This document shows positions 1 through 15,000 of a DNA stretch of 64,000 nucleotides, one piece after another (the first letter of the stretch is position 1; every line of letters begins with the position of its first letter). The DNA comes from Antedon mediterranea (Eukaryota; Echinodermata; Crinoidea; Comatulida; Antedonidae). Under the pieces are notes generated by a model, which worked only from the letters and a program-made list of their open reading frames with translations, was not told where the DNA came from and ran no database searches. Location: assembly GCF_964355755.1 (NCBI RefSeq), contig NC_092671.1:34611304-34675303 (forward strand), given 5' to 3'. The translations under genes were made by a program, and so were the position numbers.

Positions 1-29
1 AAACTCGTCAAATTCGCAGGTTGGGAAGG
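1..29 (-). CDS. LRP2: e51: LDLa repeat, partial at window edge
   Basis: Acceptor TTCCTAG followed in frame by [10 protein letters not shown], the start of a further LDLa repeat. Phase 1 in matches the e50 donor. The exon runs off the left edge, so the gene continues. Confidence 0.8.
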
Positions 30-3000
30 CTAGGAATGAAAGAAATCATACTCTGATTTAGTAATTTATAATAATTTGAATGCACAAATATGAAAAGAAA
101 AACAAGATTAAAAGGTAATATATTTTTCACATTAATATATGAGCAAATAAATTTTCCTCATGTCTTCATAGTGGAATTGAATTAACACAAACATAATAAA
201 TGTATTAAATATTATATTATTCCATATTCATAAAGTTCTTTTAGAAGTTTTATTTGTTTCCATTTTTATCTATTAACTGCTTACATTTTAATGTTACTGA
301 AAAGTACAAAATATCTTATTTGATTTACAGACTTTCACAGCTGGTTTTTACCTATACAATTATCAAAATTACAATACATTGACATTTACAGGGGTGTGTC
401 CGCTATGAGTCACAATTGATAAAATATGACAAAAACACTGGTTGAATTGATACCTGGATGTTCTGTATGATAAATTTCTTTCCTAAAAAATACTGGTTGA
501 ATCTAACAATGATGTACATTTTAATTTGACAGGCAGAGAGAAACTCTATATTGTCATTGAGGTACTGAAAATGAATTAATCAGGTATACAAAACCACACA
601 AGATAATATAATGAAAAAATATTGGCTGGAGTTGCCTACTGTGTGGTTCATGTTAGGGTGATAGCATACCCTAAACACAGTGGCGTAACAACTATGAGCA
701 CTTTCTGGCTAAACTCAGGGGCCCTGGAGTTTAGGGGGCTCCAGAGCATGGGCAGCTCCAATCCAACTTCCAAACGTTATAGGGCCTCTCATGAGTGCTC
801 CCAGCTGCGTTACACCGCTGACTAATCAATGTTGGCCTAACCACCAAAACATAATGGTACAGTATATGCTGTTTGTGCCTTCAAACCAGAAGTATAAAGT
901 TCAAATCATTTCTTGTTTGTGCCTGTTTCCACTACAATATGGCACAATAATGACTTATAATTTTATTATTATTATTATTATTGCATAGTTAATTATAAGA
1001 AACTTACGACAATCTACTTCATCACTGTTATCTCGACAGTCGTTGTCATAATCGCAACGCCATGCATACGGAATGCATCTAGAATTATCACACATGAATT
1101 CGGAATCATCACATTCATGGAAAGCTGGAAATAAAACAATATGAAATCATTATTTAACAAATCTACCGTATTCAAAATGTAAATCTGTGAGAATTCATTA
1201 TCTGTGGACATGCATTATAACAACAAGTTCTGACAAAAGAGTATTCTTTTTCTGTATCAAATAGTATACAATTTAAATAAAGTAAATGTTTATAGGTTGA
1301 TTGGAACAGTTAATCTTTTTTTGTTTTTCATACGCATCCAACAGCGACTAACTTGCCAATTACAGGAAGGATAAACTATTTAATAATTTATCATGCTGGG
1401 AGTGGAGTTGAACAACTCTGGCATTAGGAATTGGAAGGCAAGCATGTTAACCACCACAGCTCCACTACAATCTTTCAACTCATGAAAATATTTTCTCTAT
1501 TCAATGAACACAAAACATTCATCATTCATTTTGTACTGTCATAATTTATACTTTATTTAAATTAAACCATTTGGAAATGGACATCAATGGCTAGGTACAG
1601 TATACAACTAGGTTGAGCTAAGTTTTTTTGTGTGGAGCACAACATTTATATTGTAGACGGCATGTCAGAGGTTAGTTTTGTATTATTTATCGACCTATCA
1701 TGCTGCACAATGAGTGGGGCCATTGAATAGAACAATTCAAGATCATTTCTACATTTCGACAAATAACACATGATATGAAATCAGCCAATGAAATGACAAG
1801 GATGGATGTGCAATAACACTAATGTAACTGTTCAAACACAGTACAATACAGTAGTACCAGGATCGTATTTAAACTGATTGTTGATCCATAGTAACTTAAT
1901 ACGATTAAGTATAGTAGGTATGATTTGTACTGTATGTAAAACTTACCGCATAGATACTCGGCTTCATCTGAATTATCAACACAATCATTGTCAAGATCAC
2001 ACACCCACAGATCAGGAATGCAGTGGCCATTATCGCAGTAAAAATTGAACAAGCCAGTACATAAGTTACTTTCATCTAGAGTTTTAAAACAAGAGCATTA
2101 CATTTTTATAGTGACGGAAATAGTTACTATACTACTTGGTTTTTGTGTAAAGATCTGTCTACACTATCAAACTAGTTTGACAATAACAGTGTGTCGAAAT
2201 ATGGTAGTGATATGACATCATCATGTCCATGGGCACATCACATTTTGTTGTAACATAAAGTTTGACAGACAGAGCTTTGATGCTAAGGTTCACTTTAGAA
2301 TAATGAGAATAAATTTTTTGACTAAAACAGGGATTAAAATAAATAAAATAATAACTAAATTTAAGACTAATATTTTTAGTGTAATCTACAAAATCAGTGA
2401 TGTTGCATTACAGTGCAGAAAGTATTTCAACATAACAAGTTGTTTGGCCTTCTTCCAACCAATTCAATAAGTCGGAAAATATTAAAGAAATCATTTGCTT
2501 ACTTAGACTAGGTCTTGATATTATAATAGGGTACCTGGGCTAATATTTGAAATTTAATACTAGTTATGTAATATTACAGTTTAAAGTGGGTCACTTATAC
2601 GTGAGTTTAAATTTACAGTATGAAATGGTTATTTGATGTTATATAATGTGCAGTAACACGTCTCCGCCAGGGCTTCCATGATTCAATAATTGGATGGCAA
2701 TTCAAGTTTCAGCTTTAACACGGAACACAGTATAGAACTTTACGCACATCCAATCAAATTAATACATATTGTATTCATTTTTTTAATATTGAATTTATTT
2801 TTTTTTATCTACTACTAATAGTAAAGGCAACATGCACAAACTTCTGCTTTCCAACATTCCTCTTTAAAGGTAATGTTTAAATTAATTATTAATTCCTAAT
2901 AGTTGTATATACTGTAAAAAAAGGAACAATAAATAAATATTATATAATAATTTATTATGATTACTTCAAAGATGGTCCCTATTTGCAATTAATATTCACA

Positions 3001-6000
3001 AAAAGATGATCCCTACTCATCTCAAACAACATCATGTTCCCATATGGGACATACAGTGGAAACTTTTTCATTGTGCATTCTGTTCAAGTGTTGGTTTGTC
3101 GAGGGTGGTTACTCTGTTGTTTTAATACATGCTATATAGACTTGAACAATACCATAATTACTCTATTGTTACAGTATTGGAAGAGCGTCATCGTCGTAGT
3201 CAAGTAGAGGAATTCAAGTTGAAAGTTTAGTTGGGAATAGCAGTATTCCCTGAGTAGGGGTGTTCCCTGAGTAGGGGTGTTTCCTGAGTAGGGGTGTTCC
3301 ATGAGTAGGGGTGTTCCCTGAGTAGGGGTGTTCCCTGAGTAGGGGTGTTCCCTGAGTAGGGGTGTTCCCATAGGAGAATTTCTACTGTATATCTATTTCA
3401 GTATTATCACTAAATTTAAATAAAATAAAACACTAAAAATAACTCACCAACGCATGTTTTGTCGTTGTTAACCAACTTTTGACCATCAGGGCATGAACAT
3501 ACTGCAGATGAATTATCAATGCCAGGAGAACAGATATCACTGCATCCTCCATTGAATGAATCACAAGGGCTTGAAGAACCTAGACAAATAGAGAGATATT
3601 TTGTAATTAATAATTTATATTAATTGTACTACACTGATCTAAAGTCAGAAACAGTGATGTTATACTAAAATCTCTGTCCACTCAAAATGTTCATCAATCA
3701 GTGTTCTTCCGAAGCAGGGATTCGCTGGAAATAAGAAAGTTTTCAGATGAGATTTGAAAGCGGTATTTAAAAAAAAAACTAAATTAATTTAAGACTTATA
3801 ATAAGAATAATAAGTCAATAATTCTTCTTCTTCTGCAGTTAATTAATTTTTTTTTTACTGTAATAATGTATGATTTTAGTTTGTTGCAGTAGTTGAAAGC
3901 TTATGAATATTTTATGTGATAACAGTGTCGTCCTTCTATAGGTCAGTTATAGAGAGTGTAATAACGTATTCTTTAACGGTATGGTTCGGTAGCGCTACCG
4001 AAAATGAAAAGCGTGACCTAAATAGAATAGTCAAGACCGCATCGCGTATAATTGGATCTGCACAACTGCCTTTGGAGAACATATTTTCGGATCGTCTTCT
4101 GAAAAAGGCAGTGGCTATCAAAGATGATCAATTTCATCCGGCCTCTAGTATGTTCCAGTTGATGCGCAGCGGTCGGCGATTTCGTTCTATTAAGGCCAAT
4201 AAGGCACGATTTACAAATAGTTTCTTTCCAGGATCTATTAGAGCCTTAAATATGATGTAGACACTTTTTTTTTGTAATGTTTTTGTTTTTGAGTTCGTGT
4301 TGTGTCCGTTGGATATTGTGCTCCGCCAACAGAGCAAACAGAATTTCTATGTTTTTCCTAAAACAAATGATAATAAATGATACTTGACTTGACTTGACTT
4401 ATTTCTTTGCTAACATTTAAAATTACCTATACTGTATAATGGGGGAAAAAAGATAAATATTTATCTTTCACTGTATCATTAAAAATGGTTGTTATATTGA
4501 CCAATTATGCCTCTCTGACAAAGACCTATACAATAGCTGTACCATTATTGATTTTCTACCTAATGAACGACTGTACTGTGCAACCCACAGTACAGCTTTC
4601 ATATTATATATTCATTTATATCACAGAGTTCAGTCAATATTTTAAAATATGTATCTTTATTAATGGTTTCCTCAAGCTGAAGAATAGAATACAACTGTGT
4701 AACCTCAGTATGCATTGGCAATACAGCAGGTTGTAAGATAGCTTATTCTTATTCTGTACTGTATATCAATTGATGAATCAATTTGAATTACATACTTTAG
4801 TACTGTAAAAGGGGTCAACAGGTTGTGTAATAATTCAAATATCTACATGCAATAGTCACTAATGTTAATGTGTTTTGTGTATCAATTTTGTAGTTGTGTA
4901 ATGAGACTTATGGGAACACAGTCTCAATATGAGTTCACGAAAAAGAAATAAATAAAATACTATGTAAAGAAATAATTTTATAAGTGCAATATCATAAAAA
5001 GAAATCTGAAAAAATGTTATATACCTGTGAAGAAAAATTGTGATTCTACTTAAATTACATCATGTTTTTTTAATATTATGCACACAGCACTTTGTTTTCA
5101 ATCGGAAAAGAAAATGAATCCATTAGGCAGCATAAACAATGGCAATCAATACATTGTGTGGTTGTTTAATTTACTGTACAGTGTACATATCAGGTAACAT
5201 GAACTTGTCCATCTTTGAATAGTCTGTTTAGGTACACTGGCATTATGTCATGGAGGGATATGGTTTAAAACTGAATTTTAGGGCAAATGAAATTCTTTGC
5301 TACCATTCTATGGCCATGGAATTACTTGGGGAGTGTACTAGTGGTATATGATGAGCTCAGTAACAGTCAATCTTGCGTTTTACTACAAACACAGTAAACT
5401 ATTTATTTAAAACATTCTCATGTTTTGGTACATTGATTAAATATTGATAAACTATTAAAATAACGATTAATTAAAACGATTCCAATTATGCAATTTTGTA
5501 AGACTATTTTTTTTTTTTTTTTTTTTATCAACAAATACTGTAGCAAATATTAATTAGAAAGTCGTTTGATGAGATTTTTTATTACATTTTTTTATTTGTC
5601 CTTAATTATCATATTTTAATATAAAAGTAAAATTGTTAACAAATGGGGAAAACGATTGAATATGAAAGGGATTAACAGAGAGAAAAGGGGTGAGGCCAGA
5701 GGGTGTTTGATATTTAATCTGTTGTTACAACCTATTTTTATCTTTACAAACAGATGACAAACAATGCAACTAACAGTAAAACCTCAATATTAAATTAGTC
5801 ATACTCAATTCATCCACTTCTATTAATTACAATTGTCTATTTTTACTATTATAATGCCATTCTGATTCAAGCGTAACCCAAACATTTAGTCAATTGTGCA
5901 AGGGAAAGGCTATCACAAGGACAAAAATGTATAGTAATGCTTTTGTTTAATATCCATATTTATGATTTTTTTTATATATCAATTCAATATCAGATTTCAA

Positions 6001-9000
6001 TGACTTTCAAGTAATACCGACAGTACATTATTTCATAATTTTTATAAACAAAATAAAAATAATAACATCAAAATTCACCTAAAAATTCATCTACAGAAAT
6101 CCATAATCTAATGGAACATTTGGTAGAGTGTTACTGTAACTCAAGATTCTGATAACAATACCGTAAAGTTTATATTCTTTTAATATTAAAACTGTCTAAA
6201 TATCAAAATTTCACTACAGTATATTTCTTAGTGATACTGTAGTCCGATCCCTTACTATGAGCATAGAGATATTATACTGTAAAAACTATAATCAATCTTT
6301 GAAATACTGTATTATATAATTTACTAAATGGCATTCCTTAACAGTTGATTTGTGACAACACATACATCTTTGTATAATATGGAACCTACTGTAGTAGTGT
6401 ATTGAAAAACATTTCTGCTTGGCTGATGTCGTCAGCTGATACCATAGAGATATTATTATAGTGAATTATATCTATGCTGATACAGAGCAAAGCTACTGTA
6501 TAAGAGATGCTGGTAATGTGTAAGTAGGCAGTACAGTGGGCTCAATTGCAGAAGCTATCATCAGTACAATAGATTGCAGATAAAAATAATGCTACTGATT
6601 GTAACAGGAGATTAAGTGGTTTCATTCAAGATGTTTTTGTGAAATCCATCCAAATACTGAATTTTTTTTTTCCATTAAAAATACTCTTGACACTGACAGT
6701 GAAATTAAGTCAGTCAAGTACTGTAAATTGTATGTCAATGTACTGTTGATAAAAGATTAACATTTTAAACAAACTGTTTTGTATGTGCATAAATTCAATA
6801 ATAATAATGAATTGCATTTAAAAAAAACTACTATTGATCAATGGTAAAAAAAAACTAGCTGCAAAAGCAATGTTGGGAATATAGTAACTGTACAATACTG
6901 TATATTAAAGAGAGAGCGTTTGTAACTTGTATATTTGTTCTTCCTTTTCTTCTATTAAATGTCTCCATCATGATATATAAAATCACTAAATGAAAAATGC
7001 CCTCGTATCTTCTTAGTTTATTTAAATGATGGAAAGACAAATATTTCTAATAGTGTTGACAATTAAAATTAGAAATTGTAGCAGATGGACAATGAACCCC
7101 ATGGATAGCAAAACATTTGAGGATCAACATGAAATAATGTGGGAGGATGAGATAACTAAATACTATACTAGGATTTAGAAAAGAGAACTGGTACAAGACC
7201 GCAGGACAACTAGTCACTGTAATGGTGTCACTGGTGCAAGACCGCAAGACAACTAGTCACTGTAGTGGTTTCAACATGAAGGATTTCGAGTTTTCAGTAA
7301 CTCTGAAGCATATCTTGAGGGTTTCAAGAAAACAGCCTTTTTGATGACATAGCACCAGGTCAATCTAAAAATTCCACCATGGAGTTAGTGATTCCACCTA
7401 CCATAAGAAGTTGTTAAATAACCTTTCCTTAGTACAGTTCCACACTCTAACCATTCACCTTTAACTTCTCTGCACTGACCCTAACCTTTCTACATACACA
7501 TACAATATTGTACTTAAGTTGACAACCTCTTCTTGTTCTTGCAATTTATTATTATACCCACTAGACTTTAATGGAAGACCAGAGTTTGTATCCAACTGAA
7601 CAAGTTTCATTGTCTGACACACAGATTTGAAAAATAAAATGCCCATAAATAATCATATTGACAGAATTTATTGAATGGTTTCCCCTTAAATTTACACATT
7701 TAACACTATTATCTTCACCTTGGAAACAGGCCTACAGGGAGGCAAACAGGCCTACAGGGAGACAATCAAGCACATAGATAATAAGTTATAAACACAATAA
7801 ATCATGGAACAAGCCAGATACAGGGTACTGTGTTTATGCTGAAAATAACTGAATTGTTACAAGTCACTGTATTGTTCAACATCATTAGGGTCATGTAATA
7901 GCTTGCAGACCTACTGTAATTTACTATCTGGGGGAGATGGTCATTTTACTTTGATTTAATTATTTGATGCTTTAGTAATTCTCATGAATAAACATTAGTG
8001 AGAACAGGAAGCTTACAGTAGCAGGAGGCAGGGAAACCCCCTGAAATGAATACAAATACTGACAGCAGTACATCCTTAAGACAAACCTTCACTTTACAGA
8101 ATATGGAAACAGTATTGCTTAAAATATCTAGTAATCCATAATGATGTCATAGCATTAAATGCTATTAAGTGGGCTAACTAGGAAATGGATAAAAAAAATG
8201 TGTCTTTTGTTCAAACATTTTATTGTATGTCACTAGTATTGTCAATGTAAATTACTATTTTGTTTCTAAATTCATATTGTTGATGTTCTCTACTCAACCA
8301 TTTTGGAAATCAATGCTTACAGTTAGACAGAATAAATAAATAATATAGGCTGATGGTGGTGTTTCTACATATGTCTAATAACTGTACACTTTTTTTCTGT
8401 AATCGACCCTTGTCACAGCTTTGCCTTTACATGTGTACTGTACACACTCATTTTTAGTAACTGCCTTATAACTAAAATTTTATTGCAGTTTTTTAAAATG
8501 TATTATTCCATTTATGTACTGTATAGTTGAATCTATTTAATAAGTATACATATAAAGTTCTGCCAATGCTACTGTAACTTTTTCACTACCACATATTTTT
8601 TTTATTGTATTAAAGATGTATTGTCCCCCAAAAACATAAAAAATGAAGATTAATTAAATCAGACTTTGAATATGTTATTTTGTAGTTTTAATAAAGTGAA
8701 TCATTTCCATAGAAAAAAAACGAAAAAAAAAAAAATGTTTTCACTTATTAAATGACAAACTAAATGGTTAAATTCAACCAAAAATCCATTGGCTGGCAGC
8801 CAATTTGACCATTTTTTGCTTTGAATTACATTTTTTCAGGTAAATACATTTTTTTTTCGATCCAATTTTTGGTCAAAGTGGATAACTATTATGTTATATT
8901 AAAATGAAATATTTAACAAAAAAATTTTTAAGAATTATTTTTTCAGGGGGACAATACATCTTTAACTGTTTTATGGTTGTTTAATCAATTCTTTAGGTAA

Positions 9001-12000
9001 AACAACCAAGTACAAGCTTTTAGCTTTTTGTGGATGGGCCTTTTCATCTTTTTTGTATTTTATTCTTTTTTTATATATATTTCTCTTTTGGATGAATAAA
9101 ATTCAATTTACTGCAGTAGAATAGTGTTGACATGGTCCCTAAATATTTATCAAAATTGAGGAGCTGAATGTATAAATCTGCACGGGTATTTTGTTTCATG
9201 GAATGGAAGGCAGTGTCATTTTGGAACATCGTATCAAGAATTGTACTGCACCATATTCCGTTCCATGAAACGGTGTGAATGTCACTAAAGGATACGCAGT
9301 AACAATTCAGGTCAGAGTGCAATGTTGCTTACAATGTAGACGCCACTGCAACCGATTGAGCTCCGCTATTGTTACAAGTTGTTTACTGTGAACTGAAGGT
9401 ATTCAAACCTAAGAGTCCATAACAAAATATCCATATAAGTACAGTGCCTACTGTATACAATCTCAAGGATGTTGTTTGTACCATAAAACAAGTCAAGTCT
9501 ATTCATCCCACACCTACAGTAGGCTCTAATTATATTTCTATTCCTAATCTTGGCTACTGTACGAAATGTAAAAAGGTCATTACATTGTATAGAAAAGAAT
9601 GATAAAGCAAAAATATACGTATTTCAATGGATACACCAATAACCAATCAAGGATGCCTATTCTATATCATGTGTTAAGTTTTCAGTAAATGAAAACAAAT
9701 GATTTGTGCTTCTTTATTGAATTTAGTACATTTCGTGCTTAATCAAACTACTGTAACTGTAACTGTAAACTTGTAAGTTTTGGTGATCACTTTGAAATCG
9801 TTGCATTGTATTGATTGGAATTAGTGACCACAATAACAATTAAAACCATGCAAAAAAAATCTCTTCTTTTTTTTTTTTTTTGGTTTTTTGACAATGCAAC
9901 AATAACTTTGACAATGCAACAATAACACTGACAATTCTTTTAATTCTTTTTATAACAGTTAGTCTATTTTTGGTATAATTTAAAAGTATTCAACTAATAA
10001 CTGAATTATGTACTGTATGCCTATGCTATAAAAAATGACAAATTTATCTGCTTCCAATCCCCTTTGGTATACAGTATAATCCAAGGGCCTACATTCTTTC
10101 CACCACCAGGATATAAAACATGTTTAAGCATGGATGAAGAAGTAGTTAAAAGTAAAAAATTTCTGGATATTTTACTTGGTGCATTGAAACCGGTCTAAAT
10201 ACAGTACTGTATGTACTGTAGCGTGATGTATTTCTTTTACTGTGTATTTTTTTAAGTTTTACCATCCTCAATGGTTTTACTAAATAAAAATTGTCCATAT
10301 CCATTGAACTACTGTACATTCACTGGTCCAACAATTACTGTATTGGTTCCCATGCAACTACTGTACATACAGTACAGTAGGCATAACATGAGAGAGTTGA
10401 GAATCACAAACAACAGTTCAAGTGACCCATCGTGATCGGTCAAAATTACTTGCAGCGCGCTTACGTCCTGCCGTTGTCTGGAAAGCAAGCTTGAACTTTT
10501 TTAGTTCTGTTTTACGTAACGCATGACAATTACGGTAGTCTTTATACAGTATGTCATAAACAAACAGAAACACAAAACACACAGATAGGATAATAAATAC
10601 AGTATAAATTCAACAGCAAATAAAATGGAATATTGACAATTTTTGGAGACCAGTGGTTTAATCTCATTGTAAACACTAATAAAATAAGAAAAATAAAAAG
10701 CAAAATAACCAGAAAGAAATGCCACAAGATTTCAGAAAACAATAAAGGTATTGATCGGGATAAGAAAAAAGAATATAAAAGAATAACCAGGATTTGTAGA
10801 AGGAACCACACTAACTTCAATAAAAATAATATACAGTACATTTATATGCAACAATTCCTAGAAATTATAAATGGTAAGGTATTTTTAATTATTCAATATT
10901 TAGTTGGGTTACAAAAAAAAGAATGTAAAGAATAACCAAAATTTAGACTGTTAAAACTACTTTAATAAAAACAACATTTAATATTCAAGTATGCAATAAT
11001 TGCTCGAAATTATAAATGGTACTGGTACTTTTGATATTTATTCAATTTTTTTTTTTATTTTTTTTTTATAATGAATGAATATTAATCAAAGGCAGAAGAC
11101 ATAAACAGATTCTGCACATGTCATTCTATCAGTTTTATACAAACATTAAAAGTAAGTAATATAAAAAGTTCAACAATTGTGTCATCCAAAACAAGTAGGT
11201 ACAGTAGTTGCTATGTGACAACTTTTAAAATACGCCTATTGTATCGTTGGGTACTTAAATCATAACAGATTCTCTTTTTTTTGTAATGTTGCTGTAAAAT
11301 ATTTGGTGAGTTGAAGAAAATGAATAATATAATCTTACAAATGAAAATTAAAAAATGATATTGCTTACTGTAATGTAACGATTGCCCAAAATGGGGAACA
11401 GGTCATAAATAACATTTTATACCTACTGCAACATGTTTGATTGTGAAAGGTGACTTACCACATAAAATATGTTGTCAATTATGCTATTTAACACCAACCA
11501 TAAACGAATATGTGTTAAAATATCTATTTTAAGAAATAGACATTTTTGGGTTGTATCATAAAAACACAAATATTTTTTTTAAACATACTATTCACAGAGT
11601 TAAGATTTCTCAACAGACCCATGGATAAATTAACTGTCCATATAATACATTACTATTTCCAAAACTGAAAGTTAGTTGCTATGTGAGTTAATAACGTCAC
11701 TTACATTTATTCCATGATATACAGTAGTGCACTTAATAGCAAGATGAAAGGCCCATAATAAATAACTTAAATCTGGTCTAGTGAAGTCAAGAGCTATAAA
11801 ATATTTTCACACGAAAAAACCTTTTGAGCTAAGCCTTTCAACAACTTTCCCAAATTCCATAAACAAATTTCATTTTAAAAATAAAGTTTAGATAAGTCAC
11901 CTAAATAAAATAAAAACTTGGGGCAATCTATCTGTAATTAATTCTACTTGGCCATAGTATCTCAGGTATTCACTGGTCTAGACAGGATTAGTATAATACT

Positions 12001-15000
12001 TTCAGACATTTTATAAAACAAAAATTCCGATAGAAGGAGTAATGTAATTTATGAGTATTTTCCAAAATTTGTGGTATACCACTGTGGTTCCTAAGAAAAT
12101 TTAAATAAGGTTGAGAATGTATCTGTACAGTATATTAATTCTTCATGAAGAATTAATATATATGATCATTTTTGTCTACTACTACTACTACTACTTTAAC
12201 ATTTAAAAAATATAAATATTTTCAATCAACAATTGTAGAAAGCTTATATTGAAAGCAGTTTTGATACAATATACTCTTTCTTGTATTTATGTATTGTTTG
12301 ATAAACATATTTTGTAATGTGTAACTAAATTATTACAATTACAAATAAGAAGAGAAAAATGTATTAATTATTTAATTATGAAAAATGAATTATTTAATTT
12401 TGTCCATTTAAAAATTTGTTTTGAAAACAGAATTCTGGTGTAAGTTTGTCCTTAAAGTTTTTCTATTATTTAATTTTAAATATTTAATATTAAAGATTAG
12501 GAAATATCATTTGGTATATATTATATTATTGACAGTACTGTATAAATACTCACTAATTGTTGATGGTGACACCGTAGAGGTCTTCACAGTATGAGTAGAG
12601 GTACTCACAGTATGAGTAGAGGTACTCACAGTAGAGAGAGTCACAGTAACATTTAACTTGCTTGCCTGCGTTACTGTAACAGGTATCCTAGTAGTAGTTT
12701 CATTATTCTGGCAGTTTCCCAAGGCAGCTAATGCCAGGCAACTGTAAACTAACGTCCACATCTTGTTCACCTATCCAGCAGGGATGATCACAATGTAATG
12801 ACTAGATCACTAATAAAACTCCTCTGGAATAATATCTAGCTACCATACAATGATCTGAATGGAGCCAGCCAGTGACAAGGAACATATGACTGTCACTTTT
12901 TATCCCTTGTTAGTGTTGACCCGAGTGATTATGAATACTCTACTTGCTTTTGTTGTAGTCTCACAATCACTATTCATAGCTAACCAGCTATAACACAATA
13001 GCATCTACATATAACAATTAGCAGAGGATTGAATACACAATACATTATGCTATTCATTCCACACCTCAGGAGGAAATGCATAATTTTACTTTGTTTTATA
13101 GTTATATTTAAAAACATTATATCAAAATGATTGTAAACATTATACAGCAAACAAATTAATCATTATAAGAAATATATTTTGGTATAACTACATAAAAAAT
13201 GGAAATAATATTAAGAGAATGGTTTCTTCCATTATTGTTATGATGAATCATCTACCTTAGAATTCTAATTGGTATTAATTTTTGCAACCGTTGGCAACAG
13301 ACAACTCCATTTTCCTGTAGGGATGCCAAGTAATCTGTGCATGAGTACACTACTGTACATTCATAACATAATTCTCTATAGTCATACAGGTACACAAAAA
13401 ACATATATTTGAGTATAAAAGCGTACCTTTATTATTAGGCTTAATTGTAGTCAATTTCATGCAACATTTTATTTACATTTTTCCTATTTCAAATTGCTGT
13501 TCTTTGTTTTCTATTTTTGTTTACATGTTTGTATTTGTGGAAATTAAATTAATAAATTATTTCTTTAAATAAAAGGGTAATAGTAGCAATGAGTACACCA
13601 CTGTACATTCATAACAGTATTCTCTATGATCATACAGGTACACAAAAACCTTGAATATAAGCATACCCTTGATATTTGGTTTATGTAGTCAATTTCATGC
13701 AACATTTTACTGACACTGTTTCAAATTGTTGTTGCCACAATTTGGCAGATTTTTTTTGTTTTCTATTTGTTTACACGTTTGTATTTTTGTAAATTACATA
13801 AGTTATTTCTTTAAATAAATAAAATAATATTGTAATATAAATATTTTCTTTTCTCTAACTATGTTGACGGGCTATTAAATAGCGAAAGAGGCAAACTTAA
13901 TTGTATATTGAATCATGTGTCTTAACACAGTCAAATGAAAATATTTTACAATTTATATCAAGAAAGTATATTTTACTAAAGCTACAAGAATTAAGCCTAA
14001 TGTTTTTATTCAATTCTGAAATCTCATAAATAATGCTACAAAAATGGATGCATTAATTAATAATTGATTAAAACATAGAGATAGTATAGTAAACTATAAT
14101 ATCTTTATGAAGTACTTTAATGAAATTTTATCCGATGTAAAATAAATTATTAAATGCACTGCACCTATTTAAAAAAAAAAACTTCTGTCTTTATCTTTAG
14201 AATATAATACTAAATAAAGATTGTCATACTATTGATAACATATTTATTTTAGACACAATTGTTAACAAATATCTCTCAAAAAAACGAGGAACTGTGTACA
14301 TGGCGTTTATAGATTTAAAACGCGCTTTCGATTCTATTAGACACGATTTCCTTATAAGTAAACTAAGAAAATCTGGTATAAAAGGTAAAATAATCAAAGT
14401 TATAAAAACAATGTATAGTAAACTAAAAGGGCATGTAAAGGTTGGCAACAAAATTGGAGAATCCTTTAAATGTGAAGTAGGAATACAACAAGGGTAACCT
14501 TTATCTTCATTATTATTTAATATTTTTATTAATGATATAACGGAGTTATTACATACTGCTGAAAATCGAAACAATATAAAAATTGATAACATAAATATTA
14601 ATCACCTACTGTATGCAGATGATCTTGTTTTAATCAGTGATACAGTGTACTCATTACAAGATCTTTTAAATAAATTAGCATATTATTGTAATAGGTGGGG
14701 ATTGGTAGTTAACATTGACAAAAGTAAAATAATAGTATTTAAACAAAATGGAAAACTTAAGAACTACGAAAAGTAGAATTATCTTGGTAAAGAAATTGAA
14801 ATAGTAAAATCTCTTAAATATCTTGGAGTCACTTTCGATTGTTCAGGAAATTGGGAAAAGGCCAGAGAACAAAATAATACACAGGCTAATAAAGCACTTT
14901 TCTCGCTCAAAAATATAGTATATCAGAAATATGGAAATCTACAAGTGAATATTTGGAACTACTTATTTGATGTTAAAATAAACCCAATTATACTGTATGG

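Noticed and set aside
3132-3371. Minus-strand frame with GTPLL repeats
   Set aside because: Translation of the smaller 17-bp minisatellite; no start context or splice logic.
10501-10935. Overlapping open frames on both strands near 10.5-10.9 kb, one very hydrophobic
   Set aside because: Low-complexity AT-rich DNA that is internally duplicated; no signal peptide, splice sites or family motifs.
12762-12770. GTG at 12770 as the start of the signal-peptide exon
   Set aside because: The ATG three codons downstream gives a standard eukaryotic start and a better signal peptide.
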